NCBI RefSeq assembly: GCF_022539315.1
Contig: NC_066323.1
Span: 6,611,719 to 6,675,718 of the forward strand
DNA length: 64,000 nt
Reading direction: 5' to 3'
Source of the DNA: Serinus canaria
Lineage: Eukaryota > Chordata > Aves > Passeriformes > Fringillidae
Every line of letters begins with the position of its first letter. Position 1 is the stretch's first letter. Positions 57,404 to 64,000 of the stretch are shown piece by piece. The notes under the pieces are model-generated. The model was not told the DNA's origin. It saw nothing but the letters and a program-made list of their open reading frames with translations, and did not search any database. The position numbers and the translations under genes were made by a program.

Positions 57404-60400
57404 ATGGCGGCCATGAGCCGGGTGCTGCGGGCGGCCGCGGCCTGGGCGGTGCGCCGGGCGGGCAGCGCCGGGACCGCCGGGACCGCCGGGATCACCGGGA
57501 TCACCGGGATCGCCCCCCGCCTCCCCGGTACCCTCGGTACGGCCACGGCGGGGGAGCGGGGGCGGCGGGGGCCGGGTGACCTTGCGGAACGCGGCAGAGG
57601 TGCCCTCCCGGAGGCCGCGGGAGGGCCGGGGGCTGAGTAGGTCCCCGTTGTGTCCCCGTTCCTATGGAAAACTACCGGGTTTGGGTAAAAAATGGATGGG
57701 AATGGGCGGGAGGCCGACCCTCCTGGCATTGTAATTGTCCATTTACTCGGCCCTGTATGGTGACATTCACTGATTCACTGTCGGTGTTTACAGGTGGGCA
57801 TAGACCTCTCCCTATAGTTAGAAGAAAAATAGGTTTATGTTAACAAAATACGAAATTACTTCAGGCGAGCTGCAGAACACTCAGCTGCTGTTGTACACCC
57901 TTCTTTTCCTTTTTTCTTTCCCCACGTATGTTTGACCTTGTGCCTGGCATAAGCACCAATGGAGTACAAAACCATAATATTCCTGTTCAATTTTCAGTTC
58001 CTGTACGGCACAGTGGTGACCATGGGAAGAGAATGTTTATCATCAAGGCAACAAGTTTTTATGATTCTCGATTTCTGAACTTGTTGGTGAGTTAAAAATC
58101 AAATGTATTGCATTCAGTGTAGCACATCACTTGGAAATGGTGTAAGTGTCTAAAATGCAAGTTCTTGTGTTGTTTATGTGATGGCATCTAAAAGGTGGCT
58201 GGCACTATTTCCACAAACAAGAATTTCAGGTCCTCTTTAGGAATTTTTTGGTTATATGCTGTAAAATCAGGGTCAGATGAAGTTCAAAGGCTGGCTGTAT
58301 AGCAAAGGTTGTGATAGGTACTTACATTACTGCTATAGTAGCATTCTTAAATTACATGTCTTTGTTCATATGTGCATGACCCACAAATGCTTTCTGCTCC
58401 ATCCTGCTTTTTGGAACATATCAGTTACTCTGCTGCAGGGTTTGCCATCACTTATCTGCACCACTAACAACAGAGGTGAGATTTAGGAAGCCTGACCTGA
58501 GTTTCACCCCTCCAAAGTCAGGTTTTGGATAAATCCTTTTATAAGCAGCAAGGGCTGATTTGATGCAGCTCCCTTTATGTGAGCAGGGCTCATTTCTCTG
58601 CCTTCCCCAGCTACAGAGCCCACAGTGGTTGCACTGGTGTTGGATTCTTGCCTTGCTGTCAGTGCTGATTGCAGCTGGAGCCAGCCATGCCAAGATGCTG
58701 AGACATTTCAGGGAGGTGTTGCTGCTTGCTGCTGCTCAGACTGACCTCGCTGGGAGATGGGAACTGACCACAATGGGCTCAGGGCTGACACAGCATCACT
58801 TCTGTGTCTTCTGGTTCATTAATGAACTCATTGCAATCAGCAGTGTTTACACACAACATCCCTTTCCAGCCTAGAAGTGCAAATCTCAGAGTTATTGGCT
58901 GTTCTACTACTTTCAGAGATTTTCAGATCTCATCTAAATTTTGTCAGGGTTCTGAGTTTCCCACACTGACTGTTTTTATCCCCTCTACAGAGATTCTATT
59001 TATTCCTGACGGGAATACCAGTGGCTGTGCTCTTAACATACATCAACATCTTCATTGGTGAGTACTCTGTCAGGCTAAGCAAAGTACAGAGTTATTAAAT
59101 GGGAATTAAGCATGCTGGATAGAGAAAAAGGACTCTCTTAGGGCTCTCTCTTTGGAAGACAATGGACTAGGCCTAACAAGTACAGTGATATTATATAAGT
59201 ACATAGAAAACATTCCCACTATATTTGCTTTAGTTGTTGCTTTTTTAAAAAAAGTTTTTCTCATTAAAAAACCCCAAAACATTCTCTCTTCTGACAGTCT
59301 TTCAAACTTCAGTGAAGTTTAGAAACTTTCTTTAACAGGATTGCAACTCTGGCTTTTTTATCTAGCAAAGGTGCCAAAATTCTGCTTGGCAATACAGCAG
59401 AATGTGTTAAATCTACTGCTGTAATGTTATGTAATTAATTTAATAGAGAAATCATGAAAAGTCCATGCTTTCATCTCCTGTACTTTAAAGGGTACTTCTG
59501 TGGACTTGATCCAAGTTGTTTCTTCTGTATAGCTGCTAATTTTACCCTTTTGGTGTGTCACTTAAAATCTGTGAATAGGTATTTGCAGTGTGAGGTATCT
59601 GCAAAAAACTCTACTCAGTTTTTCTGAGTAGAGCTCACACTGAGGGATTTAGTACTCTTTATGTGGAATAATGATCTTTTCCTTATCTGAAAGGCAGAAT
59701 ATAAGGTAGCTTTGGAAAATAATCACAGAGTTAAATATTCTTCCCCTCCTTTCCTTGTCAGGTGAAGCTGAACTTGCAGAGATTCCTGAAGGTTATGTTC
59801 CAGAGCACTGGGAATACTACAAAGTGAGTGTGACATGTAAAAGGGTGGGCATGTTATGGAAGGCCTTTCTCTTTATGATACTTTTGGGAGCAAAATAAAT
59901 GGAGTATGATGATGTCTGTCAGTGTAGTAAAATTCAAATAGTGCAGTTCTGATTTTGGCTAACTTTTTTGTGGCTTTATGGAACATGTAAAAGGCTGTAG
60001 GAAGTCTGTTTAATGATACAAACAGGTGCAAATGCTCTGTATGCAGTAAACTGCTGAAGCTGTATGCCAAGAATTTTTCTATAATATTCCTAAATAGTAA
60101 GAAAAATCCTCTGCATTCATACCATGCAGGTTTTGTCTTTATTTTTTTTTTTCTACAATGTTCTTAAGAAACTGGAGTTTAAAGTGACATTTCTTTCTTT
60201 TCTGGTATTTCTTTCTTTCTTTCTTTTGCCAGTATTGTTTTAAAGTCCCATATCACACACACTTTTGGATCTAGAGTTCAAGATTTTTATAGTCACAAAC
60301 TCAAGGTAGTGTTGTTTCAATTTAATTGTATTTTCTTAAAATTAGTCCCTAGCTTCTTGCTGGAAGCACAGTTTTGTTTCTGATAGGAAGTAATTGAATT

Positions 60401-61600
60401 CAGCAATATTATTGTGACTGTTTCAACTCATTTAGATTTCTGTTTCTAGTGAAATGCCCTCTATGTGGAAGCAGAATTTTGAAATGTTGCTGATTACAGT
60501 AAGATTTGGAGTCCACTTCTGTGATTACTGTGGCAGCTGGAGAAACTTTAACAGAAAGAAAATAAATTATATCTTCTGTTAAATTTTATTTTTGCTGAAC
60601 AGTCATGTGCAGGTTATCTTGGCATTAAGGATTGCAAAAGAAATATGACTTTTTAGGGTTCTGATCTCACAAGTAGTTGTGCATGTTTGTAACTTTACTG
60701 TTATGATTTGAGTGGCAGCACTCGTGGTGTCCATGCCATCTTTTCAGACTGTGGATATACAAGGTGACATTTCTGTTTGGAAATTGCACAGACAATCTCT
60801 GCTGTTATGTTTTCCAGCACCCCATAACCCGCTGGATAGCTCGTTATGTACTTGACGCCCCTGAGAAGAACTATGAGAAGGACATGGCCCTGCTTGATGT
60901 GGAAGTGAGGAAATCTGAACTGAGGTATGCGCTGTAGTGGGGGGGGTTAAAATCCTGATCCATATTGGAGTTGACTCTTTGATTTTGCATGACATACTGA
61001 GCTGGATGCTGACATAAAGTGCTTTCATGTGTCCCCTGAGTGCTGCCTGCCCTGGCTGCTGCCAGAGTGGGAGTCACAGGATCTGTTATCGCTGCCCTCT
61101 CAGGATTCAGGTTACCAGAACAATCCAAGGGCAGGGGGGTCTTCAAAGCACTTAGTATTTATAAAGGTGCAGCTCTATCTTCCTGAATCAGCAAATGGAG
61201 CTCTTTTTGCCCCTGCTAATGCTCACAGTTTAGAGAAGAACCTGTGACAAATCTGCCAGTATTTTTATTACTCCTTTGTGGAATGACTTGCTGAGGGAAA
61301 AAAAAAAAATCCAAAATGAAAAGATTTAATAGCTCATGTCTTAGCTGAACCCTTCATATTTTGGTCCTACCTATGCTTCAGCAGTATTTATAAACCATTG
61401 ATGCTAAAATCCTTGCTTTGTCAGTCATGCTCAACACCAACAAACTTCACGCTAAGGGTGTCTCTTGCGTTTTTTTTAGGCTGCTGGAGTTGGAGGCACG
61501 CAGACTGATGAGACATCGGGGAGATGGGCCTTGGTACCATTATGAAACACCTGACAAAAATCTTGTTGACAATTCTATGAAAGCCACACCTGACAATTAA
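57404..61600 (+). CDS. NDUFB5: NADH:ubiquinone oxidoreductase subunit B5 (SGDH), complete, 6 exons
   Basis: Accessory single-pass subunit of the membrane arm of mitochondrial complex I. Exons: 57404-57527, 57998-58086, 58991-59057, 59762-59823, 60818-60924, 61480-61600. Phases close to 189 aa, the human length. The start is MAAMSR, as in mammals (MAAMS). The first 41 residues form a variable, basic presequence containing a glycine-alanine/isoleucine-threonine repeat. Next come [10 protein letters not shown] and a membrane helix at about residues 73-94 ([20 protein letters not shown]). The conserved [19 protein letters not shown] follows, then an acidic helix and [18 protein letters not shown], ending KATPDN as in mammals. 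The exon 1 donor is uncertain: a second in-phase donor 12 bases on (after 57539) would add four residues. Confidence 0.96.
57462..57514 (+). repeat. NDUFB5: 9-bp in-frame tandem repeat in the NDUFB5 presequence
   Basis: Variants of GCCGGGACC and ACCGGGATC are repeated about five to six times and encode [18 protein letters not shown]. The array is a multiple of three, so copy changes keep the frame. The encoded stretch lies in the transit peptide, which is removed, so length change should be tolerated. Confidence 0.85.
59586..59642. repeat. Nested inverted repeat in NDUFB5 intron 3
   Basis: Inner arms CTCTACTCAG (59609-59618) and CTGAGTAGAG (59624-59633) flank a five-T loop. Directly outside, CAGTGTGAG (59586-59594) pairs with CTCACACTG (59634-59642). 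The only asymmetry is a 14-base bulge on the left. The transcript could fold into a 19-bp hairpin. Confidence 0.75.
60191..60230. repeat. (TTTC)n low-complexity tract
   Basis: Interrupted TTTC/TTCT tetranucleotide repeats within NDUFB5 intron 4. Confidence 0.75.
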
Positions 61601-61694
61601 ACAATTTTAGGGCAGTGTGCAAGGTCTTCAGTGCATACTGACAAATTGTGACTGTGCTGTGGAACAGACATCCTGCTGTTTGCTAATGGAAATG

Positions 61695-61700
61695 AATAAA
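61695..61700 (+). terminator. NDUFB5: NDUFB5 poly(A) signal
   Basis: AATAAA 95 bases after the stop codon, followed by the T/G-rich TGGTGTTTATGTTGATTCC. A weaker ATTAAA at 61763-61768 could serve as an alternative. Confidence 0.75.
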
Positions 61701-61768
61701 TGGTGTTTATGTTGATTCCAGTATCTTGGAAGAAACTGTGTGGCAGTTAAGCTCATACAGCTATTAAA

Positions 61769-63370
61769 GCTGTTAATCAGTGAAAATTCTGTATGTCAAT
61801 TGCCATCAATCGTTCTTTCCTTCAGAACATATGTACATGAAACAAGTTGGTAATACTAGTTTTCATTTTGTGATTTCTAGTGTTTATAGTTTTAAGTGAA
61901 AGATAAAAGGAGCTAAGGGACTTTTCTTTCTCAGTGCTTTGTGTCAGGTAATTGGTGGGAGATGAACTAAGTAGGAAAAGTACCTTGACACATAGCTGCC
62001 GTGCATTTTCAGAAATGTGCAGCTGTTCTTCCACACCACTTCTGGCAACTCCTTAGGGAATACGAAGAGTTTCTCTCATCACCTGGCAGGTTTTTGCCAC
62101 TAGAGGGATGTGTTTCCTCAGGGTCTACAGGCCATGGTACTCAGTTTTAAATTTCTCAAGAGTGATGGAAAGTGCCTCTAACAGTTTGTGACTCTAAATT
62201 ATCTGTCCATATTCAAAATCCTCACTTTTTAAAGGAAATAAGCCCAAACTAAACCCATATAATCTAGTGATTTGAAACTTAGAACTCTATTTTTTTTACA
62301 TTAGGCAACACTGCAAGGACTATTTTAAGCAAAAACTGCCTTGTTTGCTGTTTCCTGGCACTGCCAAACATTAGAAAGACATTGATTTTCTATCAGTGCT
62401 TTGCTTGTCCTTTTTGATAGAATCAGACTTTCAGGTTAGATGGCTCATATGTCTCATGGCTCTCATTGTTTATAAATGCTGAGTTATTAATAAGAGAAGC
62501 CATTAAAAAGCACATAGTCTCCTCAGGTAAAATAAACCTGTCTGACCCTGCATTAGTGTTTTTTATCCAGCATCCAATGATGCTTGCAAGTCTGATGTAA
62601 TGTCTGTTTTTCAGTAAGTCTAAAACCACTCCATGGACGTGACATTCTGCCCTCTGTGTTTCACGTTGTTCCCAACACTTGATTTTTCAGTAGTAAAAAT
62701 TGCTGAGAACACTGTGCTACCCTGCTCACCCTCACAGCCTGCTCATAGCTGGGTACAAACATTTTTCAATTCTGTTTTTGAGATTTTCCTAGAACCACCT
62801 TTTGAAAATTTTAATTTTGAGGTAAAAGGTGGTTCTAGCAAAGGTCACATCACCTCCTAGGAAGTGATCAATGAGTCCTTGGATATGTTGTGGATCATGG
62901 GTGGAAGGCAATACAGCTCCTGTAAGCATCTTCATTTTACATGGACTGGTCATTTCTTTAATGCTGTTGCTGCCTGATGTATGTAGTAGTTATTAGCTAC
63001 TGCTTGAAAACAGTAGCAATATTTTTTCCCTACAAAGGTCACTCTTATTTCTCCCTTCTCTGACGTTCTTTCAAAGTGAAGAGCAGAGAGAAACACAGCA
63101 AAGGCCAAAAAAGGGCATTTTAAGGTAAAGGTACTGCCCCTGAAGCCATGAAGTTGGGGGTTGGCACTCCCACAGGCTTCTGGGGCATCCCAGACTGGGC
63201 ATTCCCGCCCTGTATCCCCCCACACCGACCTGCTCTTCTGGAAGGTGGGGACATCCCACTTGTCCGCACAGGCCAGGAGGGACCTGCCAGAGCCATGTGG
63301 GACACCTGTGCCTCAATGAGGGACTGAGAATGAAAACAGAAGAGATTTTTTACTGCGTGTATTTTATACA
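61769..63370. other. Intergenic region between NDUFB5 and USP13
   Basis: No coding exon recognised. It holds a CTCF-core-like motif at 62097-62107 and a strong 15-bp inverted repeat at 62789-62838. Short open frames are chance. Confidence 0.45.
62789..62838. repeat. 15-bp perfect inverted repeat with 20-bp spacer
   Basis: CTAGAACCACCTTTT at 62789-62803 is exactly complementary to AAAAGGTGGTTCTAG at 62824-62838. The spacer contains AAAATTTTAATTTT, itself largely self-complementary, so the whole 50-bp segment can form one hairpin or cruciform. Confidence 0.8.
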
Positions 63371-63373
<3 letters not shown>

Positions 63374-63416
<43 letters not shown>

Positions 63417-63500
63417 TACACACACTTACATATATACATACTTACATATACACATATATATGTATATATACATATACACACATACATACACACACACATT
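63374..63500. repeat. (TA)n/(CA)n compound microsatellite
   Basis: A pure AT run of about 34 bases (63374-63408) leads into CA, TACA and TATACA mixtures up to about 63500. Almost the entire tract alternates purine and pyrimidine, and it ends about 435 bp before the USP13 start codon. Confidence 0.92.
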
Positions 63501-63554
63501 TATGTAGTCTTAAAAGCTTAAAAATAAATAACAGAGCGTATAAAAGAGCATTAC

Positions 63555-63935
63555 CGGTCAGAGGGAAACCTGCCCCGGGCTACCCGGTGAGCCCAGGAGC
63601 CAAGGCTCCGTGCCGGCCCGCCGGGAGCGAAGGTTTTCGGGTGAGACGCGGGGCCCCGGCGGCAATCCCGCCCCGCTGCCCTGCCCCTCGCCCGCCCCCG
63701 CCGGGACCCCCGAGTGCCGCCGCCGCAGCTGGTGCCGCTGCCGCTGCCATTGGATTAAAAATAGCATCTTCCCTCCCCCTGCCCTCCCTCGGGCCCGGCT
63801 CCCGCCGCCGCCCTGCCCCGGGCCCGGCTGCCCGCCGCTTCCATCGCCCGCGCAGAGCGGCTCGGCAGGGAGGGCGGGCGGCCGGGAGCGAGGGCGGGAG
63901 GGCAGCCGGGAGGGAAGGGAAGGGAGGGAAGGAGG
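63555..63935 (+). promoter_or_regulatory. USP13: USP13 CpG-island promoter and 5' UTR
   Basis: Dense CpG and GC boxes begin near 63555 and continue past the start codon to the window end. Within it sit an inverted CCAAT (ATTGG, 63749-63753) and, overlapping its flank, an AT-rich TTAAAAATAG (63755-63764) that fits the MEF2 consensus YTAWWWWTAR exactly. A purine-rich GGGAAGGGA tract precedes the ATG. Confidence 0.7.
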
Positions 63936-64000
63936 ATGCAGCGGGCCGCGCTCTTCCGCGGCGGCGATGCGCAGATGGCCGCCGGGGACCTGGGCGAGCT
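63936..64000 (+). CDS. USP13: Ubiquitin carboxyl-terminal hydrolase 13, first 21 codons only (truncated by window)
   Basis: USP13 (isopeptidase T-3) is a USP-family protein with a zinc-finger UBP domain, a split catalytic domain and two UBA domains; it acts in ER-associated degradation and autophagy control. Only the N-terminus is here: MQRAALFRGG, then MAAGDLGEL. Mammalian USP13 begins MQR with an ALF motif and has MAAGDIGEL shortly after, so both blocks match while the spacer between them is shorter. The second ATG at 63975 (MAAGDLGEL) is an alternative start that matches the beginning of the conserved region. Strand, gene order and distance from NDUFB5 agree with vertebrate synteny. No catalytic residues fall in the window. 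Confidence 0.85.
   Translation, partial: MQRAALFRGGDAQMAAGDLGE

Larger units (their letters stand above)
56890..57660. promoter_or_regulatory. Bidirectional CpG-island promoter of MRPL47 and NDUFB5
   Basis: The two start codons, at 57127 (minus) and 57404 (plus), are 276 bp apart inside one CpG island. There is no TATA box. The interval holds three repeated YY1-type ATGGCG motifs in CAAGATGGCG, CCAACATGGCG and CATGATGGCGG contexts, and an E2F-type TTTCCCGC at 57212-57219. The head-to-head pair is known in other vertebrates and fits co-expression of two nuclear-encoded mitochondrial proteins. Confidence 0.85.

Noticed and set aside
56662..57729. Long frames on both strands in the MRPL47/NDUFB5 promoter
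   Set aside because: They pass through the CR1 remnant and the YY1 repeats and do not keep the exon phases. The minus-strand GKGQSLP repeats are just the promoter repeat translated.

Overview
The window is vertebrate genomic DNA, most likely from a bird. Coding exons are short and split by GT-AG introns, CpG-island promoters are compact, and every interspersed repeat I could identify is a CR1 LINE remnant, the main interspersed repeat of bird genomes. I see no bacterial operons, CRISPR arrays, phage or plasmid genes. The gene order ACTL6A > < MRPL47 | NDUFB5 > USP13 > is the conserved order of human 3q26.33. Species cannot be read from this sequence.

Layout. 1-2995 is probably intron of a leftward gene. 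3000-4310 is a CpG island with good leftward splice donors and a perfect CRE; by synteny this is probably the promoter and untranslated first exon of GNB4, whose coding exons would lie left of the window. 4319-4830 is a degenerate minisatellite. 5140-41480 is about 36 kb without a recognisable coding exon, holding CR1 fragments, several tandem repeats and a few possible regulatory clusters. 41488-42204 holds two divergent CR1 fragments that run up to the ACTL6A CpG island.

The right third is gene dense. ACTL6A (+, 14 coding exons, 42620-50801, 429 aa) is complete. MRPL47 (-, 7 coding exons, 57127-53313, 244 aa) is complete and convergent with ACTL6A. NDUFB5 (+, 6 exons, 57404-61600, 189 aa) is complete and starts 276 bp from the MRPL47 start codon across a shared head-to-head promoter. 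USP13 begins at 63936 in its own CpG island and runs off the window. All exon boundaries were joined by hand; phases close without frameshift in the three complete genes.

Roles. ACTL6A is the actin-related subunit of BAF, INO80 and TIP60/NuA4 chromatin complexes. MRPL47 (uL29m) is in the mitochondrial large ribosomal subunit and NDUFB5 in the membrane arm of respiratory complex I, so the shared promoter couples two mitochondrial genes. USP13 is a ubiquitin-binding deubiquitinase-family protein. The most notable non-coding signals are a three-unit YY1-like repeat inside the MRPL47/NDUFB5 promoter, three CCAAT boxes in the ACTL6A promoter, two miR-9* seed sites in the ACTL6A 3' UTR, and two strong hairpins near NDUFB5. 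I found no evidence for a wholly new biological system.
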